Shown: piece by piece, positions 24,456 through 36,529 of the stretch
Layout: every line of letters begins with the position of its first letter
Position numbering within the stretch: position 1 is the first letter of the stretch
NCBI GenBank assembly: GCA_021464525.1
Contig: JADRCO010000109.1
Coordinates: 1-53,323 of the forward strand
DNA from: Rhizophagus sp. LPA8_4_AMF
Lineage: Eukaryota; Glomeromycota; Glomeromycetes; Glomerales; Glomeraceae
Length of the DNA stretch: 53,323 nt
Direction: 5' to 3'
Made by a program: the position numbers and the translations under genes
The notes under the pieces: generated by a model
Databases searched by the model: none
The model's input: only the letters and a program-made list of their open reading frames with translations
What the model was told of the DNA's origin: nothing

Positions 24456-27400
24456 ATGACTGAAAAATTACGCGAACCCGTGATTGATTTTTCTATTGAG
24501 GAGAAGGGACAATTACCTTCAAATTCAAATGATGTTGATTATATTATAGAAGATGATAATAAGAATGTCGAGGCTGCTTCTACCTCTATACCACAATTAA
24601 CTTTGGAAAAATCAATATCTATTAAATATCGTACTCTGTAAGTTAATTTTAATTTTGTGTCACGACTCTCAAATGTTTTATTGAATTATATTTCGAATTC
24701 CTCCAGATCCATTCAGACTTCGGAAAGTATCCAGGCTCGAAAACTCCATTTAAAGAAAGAAAAACCCATAATTTCTCCCGATGGTATTCCATGATTCCAA
24801 ATTATCGTGAGAACATTTTAGATGGATGATTAACATACACGCTTACCTTTTTTATAAATAGATGAAATCGCACAACTTGATTATCACACCCTTCCAGTAA
24901 ATTTGATTTGGCAACGAGTTGAAAGCAATGCAAACCTCGGTTTAAATTCTCAAACAGTTACCCGTCGTCTTCAACATGATGGAAAAAACATAATTTCTTC
25001 CCCAAAAAACAATGTAATATATAAAATCCTTGGCTATTTGTTTGGTGGATTTTGTAGTTTGCTTTGGTTCGCAGCTATTATCATGATCTTGTCATATCAA
25101 CCATTTGGTAGGCCAAATCCAGCTCCATTGAACCTTGCGCTGGGAGTGGTTCTGGTAAGAATTTAATTAAAAATATTATTTTCCTTTTTCTCGTTCGCCT
25201 CCTAATTTATCTTTATATGAATAGATAATTGTAGTAATTATTCAAGCCGTGTTTGGTGCGTATCAAGACTGGTCAACATCAAAGGTGATGAAGTCGATTA
25301 AAAATATGCTTCCCTCTGAAACTCTCGTTATTCGTGATGGAAAAGTTCATAAAGTACTTGCGACTGGTAATGTTAATTATCACAATCCTATGAATGAAAT
25401 CTTTCCGTACCAACAAGAGTGAATGAAATTGATCAAATCAAATTTTATATGAACCTCTGAAACTTGCAGATCTTGTTGTTGGAGACATTGTTCAAGTAAA
25501 TATGGGTAACAAAGTTCCAGCTGATTTGCGTCTTGTGGAAGTGACAGGCGATATGAAATTTGATCGATCAATATTGACCGGAGAGAACGCACCAGTTACT
25601 GCCACCGTGGAAGCTACAGATGAGAACTATCTCGAAACACAAAACATTGCTTTGCTTGGTACTCATTGTACTAATGGAACTGGAAGGGGCGTTGTCGTCG
25701 CCACTGGTAATAACTTCATTAGTTTTACTCTGTTCGATTTTGGCAATTCTTTTACAATTGTTAATTTTATATTCACATATCAGGGGATAATACCGTGTTT
25801 GGCAGGATTGCTAAGTTGTCAACTGCTACAGATTCAGAAACTACAATTCTTCAAAAAGAAATAACTCGTTTTGTATTGGTTATTGCGGCATTGTCCATTA
25901 GCACAGGAGTAATTCTTATGATCTTGTAAGTCTTTTTTTTTTAAATTAAATTTGTTATTATTAGTTTATATTTATTATATTATTATATTCTATTTATTTA
26001 CCTTGCGTTTTAATACTTTTAGGTGGGCTACATGGTTAAGGGTGTCTTACCCAGGTTTCTTAAACTTTTCCGCCATGCTTGTGAATGCTATTTCCGTTAT
26101 TGTTGCCTTCGTACCCGAAGGGATGCCTGTATGCGTCACATTATGCCTAACCTTGATTGCCAAGCGCTCTTTTCGTCAGAAGATTTTATGTAAAACGCTT
26201 CCCGTTGTGGAAACTCTTGGTTGTGTTTCTATTATTTGTTCTGTAAGTAAAAAGAATTTATAAATCATTTTTCGATTTTAAAATAATAATTAATATTTTA
26301 TTGATTTTAGGACAAAACTGGCACTCTTACAGAGAACAGAATGTTTGTGAATAACGCGAGCTTTGTTACCAAGGAGATGAAAACTCAAGAATGCAAGGAT
26401 GTATTGAATTCTACCGACCACTCAGAAAAAAAGGCAGTTAGAATTTTACAATTAGCTGCCTGTTTATGTAACTCTGCCGGTTTTGACCCCGCTTCAATAG
26501 ATCTTCCAGTATATGAAAGGGTTGTGAATGGGGATCCTACAGATTCTGGTCTACTTCGTTTTGCTGAAAACTTGAAAGGTATTTTGCGTATAAGTGATTA
26601 TATTTTTCATCATCTTCAAAATCATTATTCATATTATTTAATTTATTTCCAAAAGAATCAACTACAGCTGATCGTCTTGAGTTTAAAACAATCTATCAAG
26701 TCCCATTTAATTCTAAAAATAAATTCGCAATCACCATTCACCGCTCTAGTGACGAATATAATGACCTAGGAACCTCACAATTCGTGTTTTTTTGCAAAGG
26801 TGCTCCTGAAATTTTAATGGAACGTTGTTCTTCCTATCTTCAACCAGATGGAAATGAAAAGATGCTTGATCATGAAAGTAAAAGTCTGTTGGAATCTATT
26901 CAAGATTCATGGTCAAGGAAAGGCCAACGTGTACTTTTACTGGCGAAGAAGATTATTCCAACATATATGTTCCCTGGAAAGTCAAAAAATGATGTTGAGA
27001 TGACAAATTTAGCTTTATCCTTTAATAAGGATTTATGTATAGTTGGTTTAATAGGAATTGTTGGTGAGAATTTTTTTTTCTTATGTAAAAATGCAGAAAT
27101 TTCTTATGATTTTTAAAATCCTTAATCTAATCGCTGCCAAATTATAGATCCACCTCGTGCGGAAATTCCTGAAGTTGTCAGACGATGCCGTAGAGCGGGA
27201 GTTAGAATTTTTATGGTTACGGGTGACTATTCTTTAACTGCAGAAACGATAGCTAGACAATGTGGTATTCTTACGAGTAATAAAGTGGATAATATTGACA
27301 ATATTATTGAAGCGGATAAAAGTGGCACATCTATGATTCGTCAAAATTTAGATACTGAGGAGGATGATTATCAAAAAAATATCAATTCTCTTGTATTGAC

Positions 27401-28862
27401 TGGAAAAGATCTTTCCCAAAATCTAACTCCTAAACATTGGGATGCTATTGCAAATTATTCAGAAATAGTCTTTGCTAGAACAACTCCGGAACAAAAATTA
27501 AAAATTGTAAGTTTCTTTCCTTATTCAAGTTTTTAGTTCAGTATAAAAACGTTGCTATAACAAAGGAAATGTTGTCTATTAAATAGGTAACTGAACTACA
27601 GCATCGAGACAATGTTGTAGGAGTGACCGGTGATGGAGTGAATGATGCACCAGCATTAAAACAAGCAAATATCGGAATTGCCATGGGTTCAGGATCTGAT
27701 TTAGCTATAGCGGCAGGAAATATGGTTTTACTTGATAACAATTTTGCGTCAATCGTCGTGGCTATGGAAAATGGTCGACTCGTGTTTGACAATTTAAAGA
27801 AAGTTATATTGTATCTTTTGCCGGCCGGATCTTGGTCTGAAATGTGGCCTGTGGTGGTTAATGTCTTGCTTGGAACCCCACTTCCATTGTCAGCCTTTCT
27901 TATGATTGTAATTTGTTGCATGTATGTACATTTACAATCTTTTTCTGAAAATAAACGAAAAATCATCTTAAAATCATATTAACTCGTACTATCTTTTTTG
28001 GGGGGGAAAAGAACGGATATATTCCCATCACTTTCCCTTACACATGAAAAAGCCGAGTCTGATCTTATGTTACGAAAACCGCGAAGAGCATCTAGAGATC
28101 ATCTTGTAAATGCCAAATTGCTTATACAGGCTTATGGATTTATTGGTATTATGGAAATGCTCTTTGCACATTGGATGTTCTTCACATATTTATCCAGTTA
28201 TGGTGGAATAACTTTCAGAGATACATTATTCGGTAAAGGATATAATTTTTGAAATTGATTTTCATATTTTTTTTAAAAAAAAATTAACATTTTTTTTTAT
28301 TATAACTAATAGCATATAACAACTGGGGAGATGGATTTATGGGAAAAACAATAGATGAACTTAATGAACTTAATGTTTGTATATTCTCAGTGTCAATATA
28401 ATCATTTTTTATTTAATAACAATTTAATAATGGAATTATTATTTTAATAGTACACGGGCCAAAGCGTATATTTTATAACATTAGTAATTATGCAATTTGG
28501 AAATCTCTTATCAATCCGAACACGACGCAGATCAATATTTCAAGCAAATCCATTTTCGGGACCTTCCAAAAATTTGTATTTATTTGGGGGCATGATTATT
28601 TCCCTTATAGCTGCATTGATTATACTTCACGTGCCTTTCTTTAATAATGTCTTTTATACAAGGTATGATGGATTCTTTTTTTATTGATCCTGATGTTGGT
28701 AATCAATGTTAACATTTTTTCAAAAATTTCATTAGACCGGTTCCAATACAATTTTACTTCATCCCTCTCGGATTTGCCGCATTTATTTTTGTTATGGATG
28801 AGGTGAGGAAGTTGATTGTAAGAACCTATCCAAAATCATTTTTGGAAAAATTAGCTTGGTGA
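24456..28862 (+). CDS. P-type IIC ATPase alpha subunit (Na,K/H,K-ATPase-like cation pump)
   Basis: Fifteen exons (24456-24637, 24707-24783, 24862-25154, 25225-25366, 25470-25706, 25784-25925, 26023-26242, 26311-26578, 26656-27063, 27148-27506, 27587-27921, 28012-28232, 28313-28374, 28451-28662, 28736-28862) give 1094 aa in unbroken phase. Motifs: actuator TGEN (268-271, usually TGES), M4 PEGMP (389-393), phosphorylation site DKTGT (D432), KGAPE in the nucleotide domain, hinge TGDGVNDAP (790-798). M5 keeps glutamate 861 (SEMWP, equivalent to E779 of Na,K-ATPase). M6 reads ICCITDIFPS: D890 matches D808, but the D804/E position is cysteine 886. [17 protein letters not shown] and the end [12 protein letters not shown] are characteristic of type IIC pumps. 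It would move cations across the plasma or an internal membrane using ATP. The ion is not decided by sequence. No beta subunit gene is seen here. Confidence 0.92.
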
Positions 28863-29556
28863 AGGAAGAGAAAGTCAAATTTCTAAAGCTTTTATTTGTA
28901 ATATATTATAATATTTAAATGTATCTAATGTCTAATAATTATATTTAGTTAATTATGAATAACCTTGTTTGTTTTTCTCAATTTATCAATTAAGTTATAA
29001 ACAAACGTTTTTTATATAATGTAGTAACTCATTTTACATTTATAAAATTAAAAAAGTGTGTGTAATATATCATTTATACATAATTTAAAATAATTCCAAT
29101 TGAACAATAAATGAGAAAAAACGTTTATACGTACAGTATTTTCTGGATTACCGTAATACTAGATGTACACCACGTGATCAGCTTAGTAATTATGTATGGT
29201 CGGCACTTATACATGGAGGCGTAATAATTTCAGATAATTCGGCATTAAGGCGGCGTAATGGTGAAATATATTACATCAAAACTTTGTTCGAAGATTCATA
29301 TGAAAATAGTATTACACCGGTGTAATGCCGAATTAATGTGCCGTAATATTTCGACATGGCTTGAACCTAATTCACCCCCATGTATAGTCGGCACTATAAC
29401 ATAAACGGTAAATATCAAATCTTCATGTACAATATATTTTTTAAAAGATTCCATTCTTTCAGATGTTAATGTCTTTGTTTACTTTATTTTGTAATTTCAA
29501 GAATCAATTTCTTATTAATAAAGTTATATACTACTCTTTCCATAATGATTATTAAA
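28863..29556. other. Convergent intergenic region with a MITE
   Basis: Shared 3' region of the pump and the DUF1769 gene; it contains the element at 29193-29398. No other gene is seen. Confidence 0.55.
29193..29398. mobile_element. ~206-bp MITE with CGGCATTA-type inner repeats
   Basis: The left side has TACATGGAGGCG and ATTCGGCATTA. The right side, reverse-complemented, has TACATGGGGGTG and ATTCGGCATTA, in the same order. The outer edges carry near-identical words TATGGTCGGCACTTATA and TATAGTCGGCACTATA, which are self-complementary at the core, so it is unclear whether they are target duplication or element termini. No coding capacity. The inner words recur at 32490-32690 and 50743-50865. 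Confidence 0.6.
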
Positions 29557-30881
29557 TTAATCGATATCATCTTCCATATCAACTTGTTCGAAAGCCGCAT
29601 TAAATTTATTACTATCAAGAGAAGCAGATGGTGATAATGACATTGGAGATGGTGATAAAAAAACATCTTTTTTATTTTTTGTAAATGGAAAGAGTGATGT
29701 TGGAGATTTTTGTGATGCCCACCTTGCACCGGTTTTTGGAGTAAAATTAACAATATCCGGATGATTTTCAGGTGATATTTCTTCTACATTATTACCATTC
29801 GATTCTTTAATAATATCCTCGCTTTTACTCATCGTTATTGTATTGTCACCCTCTTCTTCTTTAACAAGAACCAATTGAAATACAACGACAAAAAAAACAA
29901 TCGAAGAGTCGCGTGTTTTACACACATAACGAACAGGCTAGATTTTACATAAAAGGTATTGATACAAGTTTAATAATGTAGTATATACAAAATATAAAAA
30001 TATTCATTTACCTGGCCTTCCCAATATTGTAGGACTCCAAGCTTAAATCCAGGTAACTATAAAAGAAGAAATGGGTTCATTATATATCAATTAAATGAAG
30101 ATAAAAAATTCACATAATTACCGTTACAGCAACATCATTAAAATCTATATAAGAATTAAAGAAATCAAAATTCCATATTTGATTATCTTTAATTTGAAAT
30201 CGTTTCCTGTTTGTCTCATCTTCAAAGTATTTTTTTCTTTCGGAAACATCTTTGAATTCTACACTTTCACTTGGATAGTTTACATCCTCCTCAATATGTT
30301 CACCATTTGAAGAAGGCCATGATGGCAACCATTTATCATCTTTAATAACAGGTTCTTCATATAAATTAATTTTATTCATGGTATAAACTAATGGGCTATA
30401 TGCCCATGGTTTATCACTATAAATGTCTGCTTGTAATCCAGGATCAATATATTGAAGAATTTTTAATCCTAAAGATGATCCCAATGGTAAATTAATCTTT
30501 TTATCAAAATCATTCTAAAGGAAAAAAAAAATTATTCAGTAAATGCTTTGTGATTATAAATGATGTTTGAAATTTGTAAAACAAATATTTTACACCAAAG
30601 ATTATGTCGTCTGCTGTCAAATTATTTCCTTTAAATCTTCCTTGTACTTGAATAGAATATTTAACATTACATCCTTCAAAATAAGGACTTGATTCGATTC
30701 TTGTTGTACCTGATGGTGTTATTCCTTTAAAATCTTTTATACGAATACATATTCTTCCAGTAAAATGTGATGTATTAATAAAATATGGATGAGAATCATC
30801 ATTTGGAAGTATTATTTTATGTTCTGCTGAATCATATGATGATCCTACACTAATCTGTAATTTTAACTCCTCTTTATTCAT
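29557..30881 (-). CDS. DUF1769/UPF0590 family protein
   Basis: Four exons on the minus strand, 30881-30594, 30514-30122, 30056-30012 and 29937-29557 (368 aa), joined by phase-0 GT-AG introns. The third exon is only 45 nt and encodes LPGFKLGVLQYWEGQ; exon 4 continues with PVRYVCKTRDSSIVFFVVVF, a junction typical of the family. The N-terminal half has the recognisable blocks GRICIRIKDFKG, YSIQVQGRFKG, ADDIIFG, LPLGSSLGLKI and DKPWAYSPL, matching the fungal domain of unknown function DUF1769 (my recollection of PF08588). The C-terminal 100 residues are serine/proline-rich and acidic, probably disordered. No signal peptide. The function is not established. It is convergent with the pump gene. Confidence 0.85.
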
Positions 30882-33559
30882 TGTTTTTTTGAAAAAAAGT
30901 GAAAAAAAGAAAATATCGAGAAAGAGAGAAATAAAAAAGACGGCGTTAAATTAAGTCCCCGATCACTAACATCACTAACTATTAAAGAAATGCATCATCC
31001 TCGGATCATTTGTATCATTTGTCATACGAATTTTGTGTGACGCACGATAACGATCACGGTGGCAATACCAGGAAAACGCCACTTATGTATGTTTAATTGT
31101 TCATTTCTCACTCCTTCCAAGAGGTTTTTAACAAATCGGGCATAATTAAATAATTATTACGAAATAATCGGCTCTGCAAACAACAAATAAGCTCTTCATT
31201 TGTTTCCTCAGCCCGTTTTTCATTTTATTGAAATTAAAAACACGTTTGGTTTCATAGAACTTATCTCTTTTTTTCTTTAATGAATGTATTTCTTTTTCTC
31301 ATATGCAATAAATCAAAAGTACTATTTCCATGATTCCATCTACAGAAGATATAAGCATTATTCTTGAATCTTATCAGATCATATTAAATCTTTGGTAGTT
31401 TTCAAAATCTTTAAAGTAATTCCAAATATAAATTTCTTGATTTTTTCATTTTATTACTTTTTGCGTCATAATTTCATTAGCCCATAATTATTATTTTCTA
31501 AAAACCCTTTTATAAATTTCAAGTTTTTCAACATAAAAATAGCATTTTGATCGCGTATAAAAAAAAGGCTACAAGACACGAATGCCAAATATAGATTGTG
31601 ATTACACAACATTATAAAATGGCATCAAAATGTATCGATCGGTGGCACATAAATAGGGAAATAGACAAAATCAGTTTTTCTAATTTTAAACAATGCATAA
31701 AAATATTTAGTAATGAGAGTAAACTTAATGAGGTTAAAATGAATCGTATCTTCTAATTGTATCGATAAATCTGCAGTATTAAATCATCAAAATTTACGGC
31801 TTATCGAAATTTTTTTTTAAGAATTAGTAAAATTTTTTTATTTATTATTTATGCAGGAGAAAAGGAACTGAATGATAAATAAAATTTTAATGCTTATTTA
31901 TTATGTACTAAATCTCAAAAATATTTTTGTGCGCTGCAATTTTTGGCTGAAAAAAGCTTTTCAAAAAATCCGAATATTTATTTCATCATATTTATTTAAT
32001 ATTGTCTTTTTTAAAATATATATATATATATACTGTATATATATATAAATAAATTTGAATTGTTATAACTCAATTTAATATTTTATTTTTAAAATATTGA
32101 ATTGTAATTACAAATTCCTGATTTATTGGGATTGTTGATAACATATTCACCATTCAATTAATTTCTCATTTGTCCCGTTGTAAAAAAAATCTTTGAAATG
32201 GTATTTGTTCAAAAATGATTGCATTGCAGAGATTTATTCATTCCTTTAATATAATATTGAATCGATATTTCTTTTACAAGATTTATTGATAATGCTATAA
32301 CTGAAGATTTCATTCGTGATTCAAAATAAATCCTGAATCTTTCAATATTAGAATCTTAGATTCAAAATTATTAACCTTTTTTTTTAAAAGTTAGTACGAA
32401 AAGAGTCAGAATTCATTTGATTGGGTGGAATCGGGATCATCCTTTTAGCAAATTTACCAAAAAAAAAAATATATTACATCATCACACGAAATGAATTACA
32501 CTCACCACCGTAATGCAATAAATTATACAAATTTAGCATTTACTAAATCGGCATTACGGCAAATGACACAATTTGTTATGACAATCCGGCACTATGTAGT
32601 GTAATTAATTAATATATATTGACATAGACCATTTTAGATCATGTCCATTGTAATATATTTCGGCATTACACCATTTTAATGCCGAACCATCATGGTTTAG
32701 TTCACCATCAAACTAATCTGAAGACTAGAAAAACAGGCTCTCGCCCACTTTTTGTTACAAACAGCCAAATTATTTACACAAATGTTAAATGATTTGAAAC
32801 AATAATTATGTATGCCATATTTTCCTCACATAAATAATTAGTATTATATTATTATTCCTTTGATTTTTATCTTATTTATAATAGATGACCCATTTTATAC
32901 GGAATATTCTCAGTAGTAGGTATAAATATTAATCCACATTCACGTTTGCATTATTTTTCGCCGTGACATTTGATGAAGTTGAGCGAATGTTGCTTTTCGT
33001 TTGAAAATTCAAAAGTTTTAGGAAGTTTGTTTTGATACTAATACTCATTTTCTAGTTACGATTTATAATTTTACATGCACAAAATTTTGAATTCAATTGT
33101 TCAGAAATATAATGATCAATTAAAGTAAACCATAACAAAAATACGAAATCAAAGAGGGTTGAAATCTTCCCACTTATTGTATACCATGTTTTCATACAAC
33201 TATTTCTATGTTAGATTATGTAGTTGAAAATTGTTGGAGGTGTTGTAGGTTTGTAGCCCAAATTTGACCATGTCCCAAACCTACCCATCAGCCTAAATTA
33301 TCGGCTCATTCTAATAATGCCTTAAGACTGTACCAGCGATGATCTCCTAATATTAGGCCGATGGGAACATGAGTTTGATTTGGAGGCACCAGTGATTATG
33401 TAAGAAATTTGTCTTACGGTTTTGACTAGCATTAAAATTAATGTAGGGCAAGAAATATTGTCCGAAGGAAGGCGCAGAAAATTTTATCAATGAATTAGAA
33501 ATTATCCCAGTCGTATAGCGCATATTATATCTTTAAAATGGTAGAGTTAAAAAGTTAAT
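30882..33559. other. Upstream region of DUF1769 gene and gene-poor stretch
   Basis: Immediately upstream of the ATG is an A-rich leader (minus-strand pyrimidine tract). 32015-32048 is a TA microsatellite with a small foldback. 32480-32700 is described separately. 33284-33365 holds an inverted pair: CCCATCAGCCTAAATTA against CCCATCGGCCTAATATTA (right side reverse-complemented). No gene is recognised. Confidence 0.5.
32480..32700. repeat. Relic of the CGGCATTA repeat family
   Basis: Contains AAATCGGCATTACGGC, TTTCGGCATTACACC and TTTTAATGCCGAA, the same words as the 29193-29398 MITE, plus CGGCACTATGTAGTG. Clear termini or a target duplication could not be found, so it may be a nested or truncated set of elements. 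Confidence 0.45.
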
Positions 33560-34029
33560 TTACGTTAAAAAGATTACTAACAAAAATATAGGATTTAGAA
33601 TCTTAGAATTTTAGAATTTCTCATTGTTAGAATAGGGCTGTTTAAAATTAATTTCTGAAGGGAATTTTGAATTTTTACACATGAAACTTCACATAGTTGG
33701 TACCTGAGATAAATTTTGAGATTATTCAGAGAGGGCGTTAATTTTTAGACAGTTTGTAAATGTTTTTGATTGTGTGTTTGTCGTGCATCTAGGGGATATG
33801 TATTTTCTTTCTTTTTTTTATTTCCTTTTGGGGTTTTTTGGTTTTTATTATACATATTTAAATTGAGTTTGCGGGCATTTCTTTTGTTTCCGTATAGGAT
33901 CTGTATGTAGTTTAGTATAGATTAAGGTTAGTGGGAGGTTTGTATCACGTGAGTGTGTACAAGCCGATGTATTTCTATTTGTACTTAAGACCTAATAAAG
34001 AAATGCGTTACTAATTACCAAAAAAAAAG
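33560..34029 (+). mobile_element. Poly(A)-tailed retrocopy (5'-truncated LINE or processed transcript)
   Basis: A 16-bp perfect direct repeat, GAGTTAAAAAGTTAAT, lies at 33544-33559 and 34030-34045. The segment between ends with CCTAATAAAGAAATGCG, then an A run (34020-34028), that is, a polyadenylation signal followed about 25 bases on by a tail. Variable long target duplications and a 3' poly(A) are the marks of LINE-driven target-primed insertion. The body (about 470 bp) has GC and T tracts unlike its surroundings and no recognisable reading frame, so it is either the 3' untranslated end of a LINE or a processed copy of a host transcript. Confidence 0.8.
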
Positions 34030-34045
34030 GAGTTAAAAAGTTAAT

Positions 34046-34960
34046 AAAAATGAATTTCCAAATGAATCTTATAGATCTTAAATTTCTTTCTTAATTATTA
34101 TTAAAAGTAAATATGTCAAAAAATTCATGTGCATTAAAAAAAAAAACAAGATATTTACAGCGATTTATATCGATTCTTTATCAACTTATACATAAAGAGG
34201 CTCAGAATACGGCAAGACAACAAGCTGCAGTCTTTTTCAGTAAAATACTGATTAAAATATTTTCCGATTACTCTTTGCCAGCACTATACTATACAGTGTG
34301 TGACAAAAAAAAAATTGGCCTGACGATAGGACCATATTATAAGTTGGATTTTACCAATAATAGATTAATATGGTATTTATTTTAGTAATTTTTCTATCAT
34401 TTAAGCTTATAAATAATAAATTTTATTTTATACCTATTTTAGAACATAAATACTTTTTAAATTTTTTTTATTCACATTTTTCCCATTTGTCTTGATTAAA
34501 TTTCATGACATTTGTAGTTAATTTTCTTAAAAAGTAAAAAAGCAATAGAGTCCTAAATGATGTCCTAATATTCGTGTTTATTTTGCATTTTAAATAATAA
34601 AAATTGGGTTCGTTTTAAGCATTTTTGTAATTTGAATCACTTGTTAGCTTTTTTTTTACTATCTATATACCCGAAATTGTGATAATTTGAGGAATAAAAT
34701 TCCCATTGTTTTATCATAAATATTTTAGTATTATTAAATTAATCTAATCCACTGATGCTTAATTTTCTGTTATAATTATTGCTAGTTTTTTGAAGTGTTT
34801 CAAAATGGGGCCTCGGGTTACAGGTTGTTACACAATATAAATTGATTTCCCTTTTTTTGTAACATGCTATATATATATATATAATTATTTTTTTTTTTTT
34901 TTTTCCGAAAAAATTAAATTACATACATCTAGACGACTATTATTAAATTTTTTTAAAAAA
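34046..34960. other. Intergenic upstream of GH25-like gene; possible Tc1-like end
   Basis: ACAGTGTGTGACAAAAAAAA (34294-34313) looks like a Tc1/mariner terminus. A weak partner, TTGTTACACAATATA, is near 34825-34840. No transposase is seen. The frame at 34113-34385 is unrecognised. A TA run and a T tract (34869-34903) precede the ATG at 34961. Confidence 0.35.
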
Positions 34961-36036
34961 ATGAAATTCTTGCTTATAATATTAGCCATTTTTTCCTTAA
35001 CAATTCCATCAGTTTTTGCTGTCACTGCTATTGATTCTGCCATGACAGTAGTCTCACTTGAATCCTATAAATGCGTTAAAAACTTTGGTTACGAACGGGC
35101 TATTATTCGTGGTTACTTTGAGTCTTTTTGTGGAAATCCTGGAGGTAACATTGATAAAACCTTTATCCAAAGCTATACAAATGCTGTTAATGCCGGATTC
35201 ACTTACGTTGATGTTTATATGTTCCCATGTACTGGAATCCCAAGATGTTGTGTTAATGACCCAACTCCGGAATGTAAAGCTACAAATTTTACCTGTAAAA
35301 CTCCTCAAGAACAAGTCAATCAATTGGTACAAATGATAAATGACACTAAGATAAATGGAGGTCAAGATATTATAGTTCAAACAGTTTGGTTAGATGTTGA
35401 GACTGATCCAGCGTCTAATAACTGGCCGCCTTCTAATACAGCTTTGAATCAAAAAACTTTACAAGAATTTAAATACGCATGGGAAGGTACTATGTGGAAT
35501 TGGGGTATATACGCGGTATGTAATCCTGGTATCGGGACATTTCGCCAAAAGACATTTCGCCGAAAGAACATTTTATCGAAAACATTTCGGCGAAATGTCC
35601 CGTAACCAATCCTATACGTCCTTTATTATATGATATACAAAGAATAATATTTACATCGGCGACTCATGTAATTATCTGTAAAAATTTTAGCGTGCAAATG
35701 ACTGGGCCACAATTACTGGAGATAAAAATTGGGTTTTGGATTCTAATCGTCCATTATGGGTTGCTAATTTTGACAATATTGTTAATGTAACGCAAAATTT
35801 TTCACCATTTGGTGGATGGATGACACCTACGGGCAAACAATGTAAGTGGATTCATTTGTTTAATATAGGTTATCTCTTTGATTCAAATAATAAATTTCTT
35901 ATATTTGTGTATAGACAAGGGAACAGATTACTTTTGTTGTTTATGTGGAGATGGAACTGGAAGCCAACTCTCTTGTAATTCATGCTTTACTAATCCTGGG
36001 CCTTGTTGTTATGGCTTTGATAGAAGCGTATTCTAA
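34961..36036 (+). CDS. Secreted GH25-lysozyme-like protein with Cys-rich tail
   Basis: Three exons: 34961-35515, 35691-35841 and 35915-36036 (275 aa). A clear signal peptide (MKFLLIILAIFSLTIPSVFA) is followed by a barrel pattern like the GH25-type lysozymes of amoebae and nematodes: GYERAIIRGYF, NAVNAGFTYVDVYMFPC, QTVWLDVETDP, AWEGTMWNWGIYA, then NDWATITGD and RPLWVANFDN. The DVE of the fourth strand is where GH25 enzymes carry catalytic acids. The last 40 residues are cysteine-rich (FCCLCGDG, LSCNSCF, GPCCYGF; seven cysteines), suggesting an extracellular disulfide-stabilised domain. Probably secreted, with a possible role in bacterial cell-wall cleavage; enzyme activity is inferred. The first intron carries a foldback MITE immediately after the donor, and reading through it would replace the C-terminal third with an unrelated tail. 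Confidence 0.78.
35528..35607. mobile_element. 80-bp foldback MITE of 15-bp modules, in intron 1 of the GH25-like gene
   Basis: Ends are GGTATCGGGACATTTCGCC and, reverse-complemented, GGTTACGGGACATTTCGCC. A 6-bp direct repeat, AATCCT, flanks it (35522-35527 and 35608-35613). The body is made of repeats of the unit GACATTTCGCCGAAA, three in one orientation and closing copies inverted. It lies 12 bases downstream of the splice donor and would fold into a stable hairpin in the pre-mRNA. Related to the element at 47411-47562. Confidence 0.8.
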
Positions 36037-36529
36037 ATATTTATTCTTAAAAAATAGTGTTTTAGTTAGTAAAGGTTTATAAAAATTAAGTTTATATTCT
36101 TACTAAACAATTATATTTTTATATGAGTGAAAGATATGATCTGATTGTCATCTTTACTTATATATATTACCTAAGTATGGTATACAAGCATTTCGAAATG
36201 TAAACTTAAAAATTAATAATATTTAAATACATTTAATCTATAGAATAGTTGGTGTGCCTGTATGAAAGTTTCTTACTATTTGATATTAATCAAATCAATC
36301 ATATATTTAATACAGTACATACGAAAATTGCATATCTTAGTAAGATAATATATCAGAAATATATCTTTTTTTTTAAAAAAAAACCCTTTTTATTATATAT
36401 CAAATATTTGAAATACTTCATAGTCTCCTGCAATATTCGTAGGGAATTACCCATATGTGGCCCACAATTATAAACATATCATAAACATAACTTAATTTTG
36501 TAATAGAATATTTTTACTATCTGTAAACT
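36037..36529. other. 3' region of GH25-like gene
   Basis: A+T-rich, nothing recognised. The frame at 36249-36473 is not supported by any family resemblance. Confidence 0.45.

Noticed and set aside
24784-24861. Stop codon soon after the SPDG frame in the pump gene
   Set aside because: It lies in intron 2; a GT donor at 24784 and an AG acceptor ending at 24861 keep the phase, and the protein reads on normally.
27538-27966. 142-residue open frame on the minus strand
   Set aside because: It is the antisense of pump exon 11, whose plus-strand frame contains TGDGVNDAP; the minus frame has no family resemblance.
35054-35380. Open frames on the other frames and strand inside exon 1 of the lysozyme-like gene
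   Set aside because: Shadows of a strongly coding exon with signal peptide.
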